A DNA stretch of 64,000 nucleotides from the NCBI GenBank assembly GCA_004380135.1, contig QXCR01000081.1:1-64000 (forward strand), read 5' to 3'. Made by a program: the position numbers and the translations under genes. Shown in pieces: positions 22,990 to 34,863 of this stretch. The stretch is from Stemphylium vesicarium. Its lineage: Eukaryota; Ascomycota; Dothideomycetes; Pleosporales; Pleosporaceae. Within the stretch, counting starts at the first letter, position 1; the number at the start of each line of letters is the position of its first letter. The notes under the pieces were generated by a model, which worked only from the letters and a program-made list of their open reading frames with translations, did no database searches and had not been told where the DNA came from.

Positions 22990-23945
22990 CTACCTTTGTC
23001 CACATGTTCTTCCACGCACCACATCACTCCAATATTTTTCTTTTTTATTCCATAATAATGATGAGTAGCCTCTAGTCTCATTAAAGCGACTACACAATAC
23101 ATACTACATACTACACCACCATCATCACCATCATCAATACAGTCGTTCGTATTTCCCTTTGTGGCTTTCTTGTGCTGAATGTAGCGTTGGGGTACGTGTA
23201 TACCTAGCTAACTCACGATGCGTATTGCGAGTTGATGTGGCGGTTGAACGGGTAACGGTGTGTTGTGGGAGGCAGATTTGCTGCTATTGATAGAGATGCG
23301 GGGGTAGGTGGAGGTGTGTATGTGTGCGATAAATACATGACGTTATTCACATGATTATCAAGCTTGGAGAAAGCAAGAAAGAACGCAAAGGTGTTGCGTG
23401 TGAGCATTTTGCTGGGAACGTGGGAGGGGCGGGTTGGGGTAGGAGGAGGGAAGTGGGTTGATAGAGATATTATTATATAGAGCATGGTACTTTACGAACA
23501 TGTGAGGTTGATGGGTCGGACTCGACGAGAGATATGGGCGAAGCATTTCGCTGATTGTTGAACAGAAAAAAAAAGAGTAACAAAAAAAGACAGAGTTTGC
23601 AATGTACAGAGGATTTTCGTGCTGACAAGACGGGGAGAGTAGAACTACTACAACAGCACAAGCCTGCGCTGTCCCGGTACAAAGACGGTGATCCTTGGTA
23701 CTTTTCTCTTTTCTTCCTCCTTTTGTCTCTCTCCCAGTGCCAATTCCGACCCGATGCTGAATGGTTTTCCCTGTTTCCGTTTGCCCGCGCAATGAAAGAT
23801 GCAAGAAAGATGACGCTGAGGGGGGGTAATCTAAGGAAAGAACGACAGCAATGCAAATGATGAATAGATGTCAAATCGGCAAATGGTAGTAGCATGGTGC
23901 CTGGTATACGCAACTGGAGGGGTGGTGTGACGATTACGTCTATGT

Positions 23946-25883
23946 TTACAGCGCTGCATTTTGGCGGCCCATGTCTAGAATCTCAGAGGGTACAGCGCTG
24001 CGGGTGCTGAAGCGTACTTCAGTGCCGGGATGTGCCTTGAAGATTGGCGCAGTCGTCGCCGTGTCGTGTCTCTGGTGCTTGATGTCCCTTCCTACGAGCC
24101 CACTCTTACTGCCGTTTCTTGTCAGGCCACCAGCACTGGGTTGCCTGGTGATGCCGCTCGCATTCTTTGGGACAGAGGATGGCAGAGCTGGTATCTCGGG
24201 GACCTCATCCTCCGAGTAGGTGGTGGATTGTGTCATGCGGAACTGTTGCTTGAGGCGTTGCTCTTCTACGCGGTTGGATTGCTGGTTTACCCAGGAGTCA
24301 ACAGTGCGGAAACGAGGAACTGAAGAGCGTGAGGTCATGAAACTGTCCCGACCAACTGGTTGCGTGACAGTATCGCGAGATGGGTCGTGGGGTGTTTGTG
24401 GAGCGTTGGAGTTGGTCCAGCTGAACCTGCTTGCTATTCCACCGGGTGCAGCAGCAGCACCTCCGAAGCCGGGTCGTTGAGAAATGGAAGGGCGATTCGA
24501 GAGGAATTGGCGGAACGACGGAGGAGCCGGGAGGTTGCTGGGTGGCCGTTGGGGAGCTTCAGGGAATTGTAATGTAGCCTCGGATCCGTCCATTGATCTG
24601 GTGTTGCGAGTTGAAGCGCTCTGCCGTCGTCCTTCTATCGGAAGAAGGGGCGAGGATGGTGTTGCGCTTTCGTTGCGACGATGCGAGTTTGATCGCGAGG
24701 GGGCGTCATCGTAGAAACTCTGGTTGCCATCTCTTGTAGGTGGCTTGTTGAAACTGTCGCTCCTTTCAAGCGCTTGCAGAGGCTTCTGTGTTGAGAGCGA
24801 GCCAGGCCTTACAGAGATTGCGGCTGGTCGAGGAGCGTTGACTGTGTCGTTCATTCCGTATGCACGTTCATCATCAAACATCTGCTTTTGGTCCAATCCG
24901 TACCTCGACGAAACTGGTGGCGGAGGGCCTCGGCGGAACTGTTGTTTGCTCTGCTGGATGACGTCCTTGAAAGTGAGACCGCGTTTGCGCATTGTGTATG
25001 CTGCAAGGACGATCATGACGATGATGATAGTTGCACCTTGATTCCGTTAGTATGTTCGATAGAAAAAGAGCGACGTCTGCATACCAATAGAGCCAGCAGC
25101 AATGAGCAAGTGCTCTGTTGTTTGCGAGATATGGCCACCACCACCGCCACCGTCGTGATGAGGCCGGGGAGGTGGAGGGATCGCAACTACTACGGTCTCG
25201 CCTGGGTCATTGGCTGCCAAAGCACCTGGCGTAGAATCTGAGTCGCCGACAGTCATTGTGAAAAGGAGCTGTTCAGGTTAGTCGAGGTTCGCCGACACCA
25301 AAATTCGTCTTACAGTTGGAGGTCCGGATGGCACCGCGAGGGAAGGCGTTGTCATGGGCGTAACTGCAGGAGTAGCGGATTCGTCGTATTCATAGTCCTC
25401 GTCGCTCTCATCATCCGTGTCCGTGGGAATTGGTTCCTGCCGTCTCACACGCGATCTTCGAAGCATCCTGTTTACAGTGGCCGTAGGCTCTTCTGACCCC
25501 AACCTCCTCTCATGCTTGACACCATCTCTTTCGACAACCACATATCCAACGCTGTCATAAGCACCACGGCGCCATGAGGTGGGCATTGCTTCCGGTATGT
25601 GATGGCTTCGAATAGGGAGACCCCTCTCAAACTTCCTGCCGCTCGTTTCCTCCACCAGACATAATCCGCAATCGACCAGCGATGTAAAGCCTTCGCGATC
25701 GAAGATGGGTTCAAGTCCTAAGCCTGTAGGACGGCGACCAGCGTAGTGGATAACGTTTGGTAAGGGTGATGTCAAAGGAAAGAATGTAGGTAAGTAATTA
25801 GCAACAAGCCCGCCTGCGGAACGAAGGACAGAAAGGAAGGTAGAGTCGGCGGAGGTGCAACGAAAGGCTGGGCGAACGCTCAA
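23946..25883 (-). CDS. Single-pass membrane protein with long disordered tail; 5' end unresolved
   Basis: Three in-phase exons: from about 25883 to 25314, 25268-25085, and 25036-23946 (about 614 codons). Introns have GTAAGA...CTAACCTGAACAG and GTATGC...CTAACGGAATCAAG. One membrane helix forms across intron 2 (AAGSIG then ATIIIVMIVLAAYTM), followed by basic RKRG. The N-terminal part carries WRRGAYDSVGYVVVERDG, then an acidic stretch (DTDDESDEDYEYDE) and a Pro/Gly-rich stem. The cytoplasmic tail of ~350 residues is Ser/Pro/Arg-rich and probably phosphorylated. There is no in-frame ATG between the upstream stop (about 25900) and residue 103, so an upstream exon or a start at that internal ATG is likely. 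Family not recognised; resembles fungal surface sensors in layout only. Confidence 0.65.
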
Positions 25884-25899
25884 GACGAGACACGTTCAT

Positions 25900-27174
25900 G
25901 CGAATGGCGGGAGGGGTCGCATTTGAGAGGGTGCATGAAGGACGCTAGTGATGAGTCGCTCCTGGTCCCATGTCAGTTTGGAGAGACGCGAAATGTGGGT
26001 ACGATGGCACGATGAAAAGGGCAGGTTTAGTAGCGGTTGTCTGCCGAAGATGGTACAAAAGGCAATGTCCCATAACTCTTAGTGCGCCTAAACACGCTCA
26101 ATGGGGCAGGATTGGCAATAGTAGAGAGCAAATTGGCCGCGGAAACTTTGGGGTTTGTCTTGGAGTTGTCTCAGGGCAGCATGGTAGCGTTTCAGTGCCC
26201 GTCTCCGAGGCAGATCAAACGCCACAGGGGTCCGTCATGAGACTATCGACCGACTACCGACTATTGGATGTCTAGAACAAATTCTTAGTCGCTGATGAGC
26301 AATAATCCCTTTCATAATTCCCCCGCATATAGGCGGCAGTCGCCTTTAGTATGCAGCGGCAATGGACACGATAGCCTGGTGATGGGATAGCCAAGGGATG
26401 ACGACAAGCCACACTTTTGCCGAGAGTGAAGAGACTGCTGCGCCTCTGATTAATGGCGTGGTCCACTCGGCTACACCCTAGGCCATTGGGTAGCGCGACG
26501 CGATGCGGCGGTGCTCGGGGTCTGGCCGTCGCGAGGATCCGGCCGCGGCCAACTCTTGCACACACACACAGAGGTGACGGAGGCACATGATGTTTCGTAC
26601 CAAGCTTCGCAGGGGCGGAAGATGTGTTTCCTGAGGCGTATGCAAGCCGCCTGGTGGGGGGTCATGGCAACTCCGGGATGCCACATCATCGCAGGGATCG
26701 ACTGCGACGATGCCAATCCCCCAGGCTTCGTCCGATGGCGTTGGGCTGCACGACACTTAGCAGATAGAGCTGAGTGTTGCGACATCTGGCGAGCTGCGGA
26801 TGATGCGGCGGTGACGCGTGCCCGTGGTTCGCTCGTGCCGAACTGGCCGTTGCTGCCGGACGAGCTTACGTTCGTAAACTGCGGACGGCTGAGGCTGAGC
26901 GCGATTCGGATGTTCGTTGGCTGTGCTTCGCCCCTCCCAAGGTGTGGTGGATTTGTTCAGTCATCAGCTGTCGTTAGGTGCTGCGGCAAGTAAGAAAACA
27001 GTATAAGATGGTGATGTCCCTGTTGTGACGCTCCTGCCTCCATTCACGACAATCTCGTATTCCCGTATCCGCCCCCAATCTTACGTCAACTCACCCCTCA
27101 TTGACCCCTCATTTGCGCAACACCTCTTCAGTATTCATCTACAGTCCTCAACCTACAAGTCTTACACAATCGCA
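25900..27174. other. Intergenic, 1.3 kb
   Basis: Divergent upstream region of the single-pass membrane gene and the glycine-zipper gene. A 160-codon plus-strand frame at 26511-26993 has no family resemblance and unusual Cys/Trp content; I regard it as chance. Confidence 0.45.
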
Positions 27175-27818
27175 ATGTCAGGCCCTTACGACCAGTACAA
27201 CCAGGGCTACCAGCAATACCCGCCCCAGGGCCAATACCCGCCTCAGCAACAGGGTTACGACCAAGGCGGGTACCAGCAGCCCGGCTACCCACCGCAACAG
27301 CAGGGCTACCACGACCAACAGCAGCAGGGCTACCAGCAGCAAGGCTACAACCAGCAGTATGGTGCGCCTGCACATGGCGGCTTCCAACACGGCCAGCAAG
27401 TAGCGCCTTATGACCAGCAGCAAGGGTAAAATGGCAATCCTTGAATCATGCTCTTTCGCGATACTAATATCATGTCAGCTATGGCCAGCAACAGCAATAC
27501 CAACAACAGGGCCAATACCCTGGGCAGCAACCATCGCAACAGTTCCCGCAGCAAGGCGCGTATCCTCAAGACCAGTATCCACAAGGCCAGAATGCCTATG
27601 GCCAACCTCAGCCAGGCCAATACGGTGCCACCGATCCTGGCGCACAAGTCGAGGGTGACCGTGGCCTCATGGGTGCTCTAGGTGGTGGCGCTGCAGGCTA
27701 CTTTGGTGGCAACAAGATGGGAGGCCACGGCATCATTGGAGCCATAGCAGGCTCTATCCTCGGCAGCAAGCTAGAGGACAAGCACAAGAAGCCCAAGCAC
27801 GGCAGTGGCTACCACTAG
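27175..27818 (+). CDS. Gln/Tyr-rich protein with C-terminal glycine zipper
   Basis: Two exons, 27175-27425 and 27479-27818, 196 aa. The intron has GTAAAA and CTAATATCATGTCAG and joins QQQG to YGQQQQ. Residues 1-140 consist of repeats of the type QQGYxQ and QYPPQQ, low complexity and prone to phase separation. The C-terminal part is a glycine-zipper hairpin, LMGALGGGAAGYFGG and GGHGIIGAIAGSILGSKLED, followed by a Lys/His tail. This arrangement is common in ascomycete proteins that contact membranes, but their role is not known. The ATG follows a CT-rich leader (CACAATCGCA). Confidence 0.8.
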
Positions 27819-30058
27819 AAGGGGAAAGCAAGGGCAGTGTCTATAAGTTAATGGTTAATGGCGATGTCTTGGGTTTTGCAACGGGAGGAGGCATGAATTG
27901 ATATGGCGTTCTGGATAAATCACGATTACGACTGAGCATGGGATCGCCTTTACGGGGCATAGGTATTACGATGGGTATTAGGTATCGATAGAATGAATAA
28001 TAGTCATGGATGAACAATCTCCCACGAGTGATCCGGAACGACGATCATCACGTTACAAGTGAGGCATGCACCATGAGTTTATGTGGCGCAATACCCCCGA
28101 TGGCCTTGTAAATCCATCAACGCGAAACGAAACTTTGCACATTGCATTCTTCCGTGCGATGAACTCCCCGTTAGCCTGTTCGGCGCAATGATGGCGAAAG
28201 GCGGAAATTACCTCGGGCGGGCGTTGAAACATGCCACGTCGGAAACGTTCCTCGCAATAAGGGCTGGTATTTGGGGCATTTATAAGGGCCGATGGCGAAC
28301 ATCATACAGGAGATGCGGTTTCCAACAGAGTGATCGAGATGAATCGTTTACATGCAGGTACCCGTCGTTTGACTGTGATGCAGACCGCGCGTTCATGGTA
28401 TCGCACAGCGACAGGAAGCGCCAAACACGCGGATCGGGTGGTTGATTCGATGCAATGCCGGGATTTTCGACTTGGACCGGGGCATCGTCAAGCCGAAGAA
28501 CGATTGCACTGTGTAGTCAGGTAGGCGATTTATTCACACAAGACATGTGATCGCTGCGGAGGAAAGAGCGACGGAGCTGACGAGCGAACTTCGCATGTCG
28601 TTCTTCCAGGGCTATTAGATACACAGCTTGCAACCTCAATGAATACTTCTAGCAAACAATCCCTCGACGCCTGTAACCTTTCTGCTGTGTGTCGCATTCC
28701 ATGCTCTTTCAAAGTGGTGGTGGTGGTCGCGGTAGAAAGTTCCGCACATAGTACGGCACCTCCGAACGGCATTGTGGTGAAGTTTGCCGCCAATAGCCAG
28801 GAATGGTGCCAGAGTCCCAACACCAAGGCTGGGCTGGCGAAATCGGCGTAAGCTACGCGCTTGACTGCGCAAAGGGTATGTCCATGCGCAGAGGATGGAC
28901 GTAGGAAATATTGGCGGGATTGGCAAGAGGAAGACCGAAAATTGGCCAGACGACGGTAAAGGTGACAGATGCTCTATGATATACGCGCAGCCGATTTACT
29001 CGATGACATCGAGTAAACTGGGCATGTCGGCCGCTGAATGGCCCTGTCGGCGCCCCGTTGTACCCCACATTACCTTTATCTCTCTACCGCAGCCCGCTAT
29101 CCCCTCCCGGCCATAGCAGCCCAGCCAGAAGCCTCTAGCGAACCTCGACATGCAACATCAACAGACCACGGTGCCCCATGCTGCGAGATAGAGGAGCATC
29201 TCCGGGGCGGCCATAGTAGTGACATGTTTTCATCGAGTCAATTGGCAGCGAAATCTCTGCAACCTGGGGTCCTATCGCGGAGATAGCAGCGCAGACCTGC
29301 ATACCTCACTGAGGCTTTCGCCTCGCATCCCTGACGGGCACGCGATACCGTTACGCTGCCGCTGCGTCATCCGCGGCAACTCCTCCCACCCATCATGCGA
29401 CACTGCTCATGCCCACGCCGCAAAATCTGCACTTTTTCTGCTTTTAGACCATATGCAAGTCGCTGATGTGCATCACGAGGCCTGTACATGGGAGCATTCG
29501 ACCCTCCAGTGGCGCTACTGAAGCGAAAGAAATTCGGTGGAGCATACCGCGCGGGCTATCGCGAGTCTAAGATAAGGATTTCCGGAACGGGCCTACCAGC
29601 CAGCGAGCATAGCAATTGTCTTCCGATGCGGAGGCTCATCACCATCTAAGCGTGGAGTGGATCTGAGATAGTTCATGCAGTGCGCCATGATGTTCCTGAC
29701 ATTTAAGATGGAGCTCGCCCCATACCTTGAGCCTAATTCGCAGTCAAAGTCAAGATACGTCTCTGTAGCGGCGTCCAGTTTACCTCTTTCTCATTCTCAT
29801 TCTCATCGGCATCCTGCGATTGCCCCGTAGAAGCTAGTCACCGTGGATCCTGAACGCCAACCACTTTTACAACCAACCTCAGCTGGCTCAAGTGCACCCA
29901 GACCTTCACTCGCTTCTGACAACCCCCCACGTCATACGAGCGGGGATCTTGATCCATACCAAGCAACGGCTTCTAGCAGCCGGGGCGAAAGCTTCATAAG
30001 GCCCGTTGCGACCTCTACTGTCTTCCATTCCAGCGACGAACCCTTTCTCTTCACCAAC
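27819..30058. other. Intergenic, 2.2 kb
   Basis: No frame on either strand looks coding. The right end (about 29790-30058) is the leader of the permease gene. It has an open frame in phase with the permease but no ATG, so an unseen upstream exon is possible. Confidence 0.45.
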
Positions 30059-31949
30059 ATGATGGAAAAGGTCAAGAGATCCAAAGTCGCTCATTGGGCC
30101 AACAAGCTCGCCGTGGAGAGCGAGCCTGGTCTCACAACGGCCCAGCTCATGCTTTACAACCACGATCTGAAGCCTGTTTGTTTACCCTCTTTTCCAAAAT
30201 GAACATATTCGCTGACATTTACAGGTCGAGCCTGAGCGAAGACAATGGGGCGCGTGGAATTTCGTCGGGTTCTGGGTTGGTATGTCAAACACGAGATGAT
30301 GTGATGATGAAATAGGCTAATACGCCACAGCCGACTCCTTTAACATCAACACATGGATGATCTCATCCGCCAACATCGTCGACGGTCTTTCCTGGTGGCA
30401 ATCGTGGATATGCGTTTGGGTATAATACTCCAGCCTTGCTAAAACGACATGTGCTGATTCAATGACAGCTCGGCTACTCCATCGCAGCTTGCTTCGTCTG
30501 CATGACTGGTCGTATCGGAGCCACATACCACATCTCGTTCCCGGTCGTCAATCGTGCATCATTCGGCATATGGGGTGCACTATGGCCGGTATTCAACCGT
30601 GCAGCCATGGCCAGTATATGGTATGGTGTACAAGGATGGATTGGCGGAACTTGTGTACGCCTGATGATTCGGGCTATCTGGACCAACTGGCGAGACGTAT
30701 GTTCATGTTGCGAGTCTGACAGAGAACATCCACTGACATTTCCTAGGCTGACTCTGCTGGAGGAATTACGAACGGCATTCCCGGCTCCGGGACCAACACA
30801 GTCGCATTCGTCTCTTTCTTCCTCTTCTGGGCTGGATCTCTACCCTTCATCTGGCCACCAGTCCACAAGATTCGCCACCTCTTCACTGTCAAGGCTTTCT
30901 TCGCACCCACTGCCGGTATCGCCTTCTTCATCTGGGCCGTTGTACGAGCAAAGGGACTTGGACCTATTGTCCATCAATCCGGCGAGGCTTCCGGCTCCCA
31001 ACTCGGCTGGCTCATGGTCAAAGGCATCATGAGCGCGATTGCGAATTTCGCCACTTTGATCGTCAACGACCCCGACTTTGCGCGTTTCGCAAGGAAGCCT
31101 TCAGACGCCTTCCTTCCACAACTTCTAACCATTCCCGTTGGTTTCGCCATCACCTCGTTCATCGGCATAATCGTATCTTCGTCTTCCACTGTCATCTTCG
31201 GAACAGCCATTTGGGACCCGCTGCAACTGCTTGAGCAATTCCTCGACGAGGGCGGCTCAGGCCAGCGATTCGGAGTCTTCGTTATCGCCGCCGCCTTCAC
31301 CCTCGCCCAACTCGGCACCAACATTGCCGCAAACTCAATCTCCGCCGGAACCGACATGACAGCCCTGGCTCCACGCTGGATCAGCATCAGGCGAGGCGGC
31401 TATGTCTGCGCGCTCGTCGGCCTCGTAATGTGCCCCTGGAACCTGCTCTCCGACACCAACAGCTTCACAACCTACCTTTCCGCCTACTCCGTCTTCCTCT
31501 CTTCCATCGCAGGCGTCATGATCTGCGACTACTACATCGTACGAAAAGGCTACCTGCAGATCAAAGACCTCTACTCCGGAAAGAAAACCGGGCCTTACTA
31601 CTATACCCTCGGCTTCCACTGGCGCGGCTACGCCGCCTACATCGCCGGCGTCGCCATCAACGTCGTCGGTTTCGCGGGTGCGGTCGGCCGCGAGGTACCC
31701 ATCGGCGCGCAACGCATCTACGACTTGAACTTCTTCACTGGATTCCTCGTTGCTAGTGTTACCTACTGGGTCTTGTGCAAGATCAGTCCCATCCCGGCTA
31801 CCAGCGATGTTTGGATGGAAGTTGGGGATGAGATTACGGATATCAGCGTTGCGTATCATAGTGACGATGGTGAGAGGTATGATGAGGAGGTTATGCATGG
31901 AGGGAGTGGGAAGGCGGCGGAGGAGATTGCTCATTCTAAGAACTTTTAG
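30059..31949 (+). CDS. NCS1-family nucleobase permease
   Basis: Five exons: 30059-30175, 30225-30279, 30331-30419, 30469-30696 and 30747-31949, 563 aa. All splices keep phase. The start is the first of two adjacent ATGs (MMEKVKRS), which matches the usual short N-terminus before the conserved NHDLKPVEPERRQWGAWNF. Twelve membrane segments are expected. NCS1 hallmarks are DSFNINTWM in the first helix, FPVVNRASFGIWG, GPIVHQ, NPDFARF-like NDPDFARFARKP and NIAANSISAGTDMTAL. The family imports uracil, allantoin, uridine, cytosine or thiamine with protons; the sequence looks nearest to the Fur-type (uracil/allantoin) group, but the substrate is not fixed by what I can see. The cytoplasmic tail is acidic. 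Confidence 0.88.
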
Positions 31950-33099
31950 GGGAATGACCTTTTTCTATGTGAGGTGGGAGGTTTTGTGGGAATTTTGCTA
32001 GGGAGTTCTTTTCTTTCTTTGTTGGATCAAAATAGATGGGCGGTAGAGCGGGAGTTTGTTATTCAACCTCTCCTGCGGGAGAGAGGGGCGAGAGATACCA
32101 AGACCAAGGCCCAGGTCACAGTCGTTTTCGCAATTCAGAGTTTTACAACTTTATCTTGTCTGCGACATAAATTTACCGTGCAATGTTCTCCACATTTCTT
32201 CTTCTTTCTGACTGTTTGTCTTGCTGCCAATCTTCTCTACTTGTTAAGGAGGCCTTGTTTCCAGGATAAACAAAGTCGCGGTACGGTTTGAAACGGGTTA
32301 GCGTGTTCCCTAGCGCCACGGAGCTCAGGTATTGATACCTAGGTACCCATCTCGCGTCTTCAACTATGAACTCCCAAAACACGCCGCAGTTGCGCTGCGA
32401 TCAGCCCAACACCACCACTGCTTTACTGTCAGCTTGCTGAATCTACTCAAGTGATGATCAGATTAATGGCGACGTCATTTTCGCATGCACTCGTCTACCC
32501 AGGCGACCAGACTACCCTCACCCGCTTTCCGAAACACGACTAGAAACCCAACGGTCTGGACAGCAACAAGCACATTCATCCATCATGAACCGCCTTCGGT
32601 CCGCTTTCCCTCTTCCTTTTTCCGCTGGTCTTGTTTATACCTTGCTTACCTGACACCAGCGCGCCCCGGTCACGCGTCATACCACATTGCCCGATCATCA
32701 ACATGGATATTAACTACCCAGATTACAGCTCATAATCTACAGCACTACTCGATCTGGTTCGGGACCTCGAAGCCGACATGGAGGCTCACTCGCTAGCGAA
32801 GCATGTATATTGCGAGTAGGGCCAATCGTGTTTAACCGGTCGCGCCACGGCGTACTCGTAGATTAACGTGATATTGCGGGGTTACTATCGAGGTGATGTG
32901 CTGTGGATACGACGGTGCTTGTGAGAAAGAGATGAGTGGTTGGAGATGGTAGTGTGATCAGGTTGGATATTGGAGAGAAGTGTCGGGCGAGGAAGCCGGG
33001 TGATGGATAAGGAGTGACGAGTATATAAAGGACAGTACGAAGACCTGTTATGCGAAAACATGGTACACAAAGGCGAGCTCTAACTCCATCATCGCCAAC
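31950..33099. other. Intergenic, 1.15 kb
   Basis: Permease 3' end and AA9 promoter. No gene seen. Confidence 0.5.
33024..33029 (+). promoter_or_regulatory. TATA box of the AA9 gene
   Basis: TATAAA in GTATATAAAGG, 71 bases before the start codon, typical of strongly inducible secreted-enzyme genes. Confidence 0.55.
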
Positions 33100-33984
33100 A
33101 TGCTCTTCTCAAACATCTTCCTGCCAACGGCGCTGCTAGCCGCCCAAGCCGCAGCTCACGGCGCCGTAACCAGCTATGTCATCGACGGCGTGACCTACCC
33201 TGGGTACGTACCCATCTCCCCAACACCCAAGCCACATATCTCACACTTTAGCTAACCTATACCCATCAGATATGAAGGCTTTTCCCCCGCCTCATCGCCC
33301 AAAACCATCCAGCGGCAATGGCCTGACTACAACCCCACCATGAGCGTCAACGACAAGAAAGTCATGTGCAACGGCGGCACATCCGCCGATCTCTCTGCCA
33401 AAGTCAAGGCCGGCGGCAAGATCCGCGCGAACTGGAAGCAGTGGACGCACGAGCAAGGGCCGGTCATGGTGTGGATGTATAAATGCGCTGGCGACTTTAA
33501 GAGCTGTGATGGGAGTGGCAAGAAATGGTTCAAGGTAAACTTTAATCCTCATTTCGCATTCACCCCTAACTCCTCACACAAAAGCGCGCACCACAACACC
33601 TATTCCACACAAGCTTCTAACACCCCAACTCCACAGATCGACCAACTCGGCATGACCGCACCCCCCCTTTCATCCACAAACTGGGGCACCGCCTTCGTCC
33701 TCAAAAACCTATACTGGGAATCCAGCGTCCCAGCCTCGCTCGCACCTGGCAACTATCTCGTGCGCCACGAACTCCTCGCCTTGCACCAGGCACGCACACC
33801 GCAGTTCTACGCCGAGTGTGCGCAAGTTGAGGTTACGGGGAGTGGGACTGCGAGCCCCAGTGGAGACTTTCTGGCGACGATTCCAGGGTATGCGGCGCAG
33901 AGTGATCCGGGGATTACGGTCGATACGTATAGTAGTAGTCAGACTACGTATACCTGTCCTGGACCGAAGGTTTGGAGTGGGTAA
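33100..33984 (+). CDS. AA9 lytic polysaccharide monooxygenase (GH61 type)
   Basis: Three exons: 33100-33203, 33270-33534 and 33637-33984, 238 aa. The signal peptide (MLFSNIFLPTALLAAQAAA) is cut before His20, so the mature protein starts HGAVTSY, the first half of the copper histidine brace. The second His is in YLVRHELLALHQ and the axial Tyr in PQFYAECAQ. Cys in VMCNGGTS and YKCAG match the family's disulfides. It oxidises cellulose or other beta-glucans outside the cell with a reductant. The domain ends PGPKVWSG at the stop. Remarkably, the same frame continues after the TAA as a Gly/Val-rich stretch to a TAG at 34081 (see findings). No CBM1 is present. Confidence 0.92.
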
Positions 33985-34008
33985 GTTGGGAAGTTTGGAG
34001 GAGGGGAT

Positions 34009-34062
34009 GGAGCTGGAGTTGGAGTTGGAGCTGGAGGTGGAGTTGGAGTTGGAGCTGGAGGT
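34009..34062 (+). repeat. Hexanucleotide tract (GGAGNT)9
   Basis: Nine consecutive six-base units (GGAGCT, GGAGTT or GGAGGT), the last eight forming two exact 24-base units. It lies 24 bases after the AA9 stop and is in the AA9 frame, where it would code Gly-Ala/Gly-Val/Gly-Gly pairs. Confidence 0.9.
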
Positions 34063-34432
34063 AGTGAGGATTGGCAATGGTAGGAAGATGACTGGGTAGG
34101 TAGGCGGGTCTTGCAAACTATGAAGTGGAGTCATGCTCTGATAGCAATATGGATTGCAAGATTCCTTTTCCATCGCTGGCTTTTGCGCAACGTGTTGATG
34201 GAGCTTCCTGAGTGTAATTCTGGTTTGTTGAACTCTGCGAGCCGATCCCGTCACTGGACTTACATATACGCTCGACAACATCGAAAGGGCTACCCCCATC
34301 CAGGGTCCAGACACCGACAATGAGCGAGTTGCATGCGTGTAATCTCACGCGAAACCATCCAAGACACAAGAATCGTGGTTCCCATTCCTCGCCATCCACC
34401 TCGTGTCCACCTCTCCTTCCATCTCCCCATCG

Positions 34433-34438
34433 TATAAA
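34433..34438 (+). promoter_or_regulatory. TATA box before the decayed small gene
   Basis: TATAAA 131 bases before the ATG at 34569, followed by a CT/CA-rich leader like those of real genes nearby. Confidence 0.35.
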
Positions 34439-34568
34439 TTCCCCGACCTAGCCTCCTCAGGACATTAAACCCCTTCCCAAGTACCCCAAGCCACACCGAA
34501 TCCCCCCTACTACAACCTTCACCCACCAAACACCAAACACCACACACAACAGCACCCCCTCCCCCAAA

Positions 34569-34863
34569 ATGTCGCCAGCACACGCTCCCCCGCCATCCCC
34601 CTGCCCCCTGCCCCCTTCCCTGGACCCTCTACACCATCATAATATTCGGTTGGCTATGCATCTTCCGCTTCGCCATGATCAATCTCTACACCCTGTAAAG
34701 GAAATGCGCCAAAGTAGTAGATGTGCTGCGCTTTATCACCGCTGAAAGCGCAGCGGCGCGTGAGCCGCGTCTGGGTACGGGCAAGGTGGTTGTGGAAGAT
34801 GGGTTTGATGTTGTGGAGAGTGAGGAGGAGGAACGGGTTAGGTTGAGGGATGATATGTTTTGG
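34569..34863 (+). pseudogene. Decayed small single-helix membrane protein
   Basis: An ATG at 34569 (CAAAATG after a CT-rich leader) starts a short Pro-rich frame. One base out of phase, after C-runs at about 34590-34620, a hydrophobic helix appears (WTLYTIIIFGWLCIFRFAMI, then NLYTL), cut by a TAA at 34696. The same frame continues as RKCAKVVDVLRFI and an acidic stretch to about 34863 (DMFWE). The order of TATA box, leader, ATG, helix and acidic tail suggests a real small gene broken by one frameshift and one stop. Chance cannot be excluded. Family not recognised. Confidence 0.35.

Larger units (their letters stand above)
22210..23945. other. Intergenic, 1.7 kb between convergent genes
   Basis: Long untranslated ends of dcp2 (plus) and the single-pass membrane gene (minus). 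It has many A/T and CT/GAA runs but no supportable gene. Confidence 0.5.

Noticed and set aside
26511..26993. 160-codon plus-strand frame in a gene-free region
   Set aside because: No ATG context, no family resemblance, odd Cys/Trp/Arg content typical of chance frames in GC-rich DNA.
31335..31934. 199-codon minus-strand frame over the permease
   Set aside because: Antisense shadow of the last permease exon.
33709..34320. 203-codon minus-strand frame over the AA9 end and hexamer tract
   Set aside because: Low-complexity Ser/Asn/Thr-rich reading of the repeat in antisense; no gene signals.
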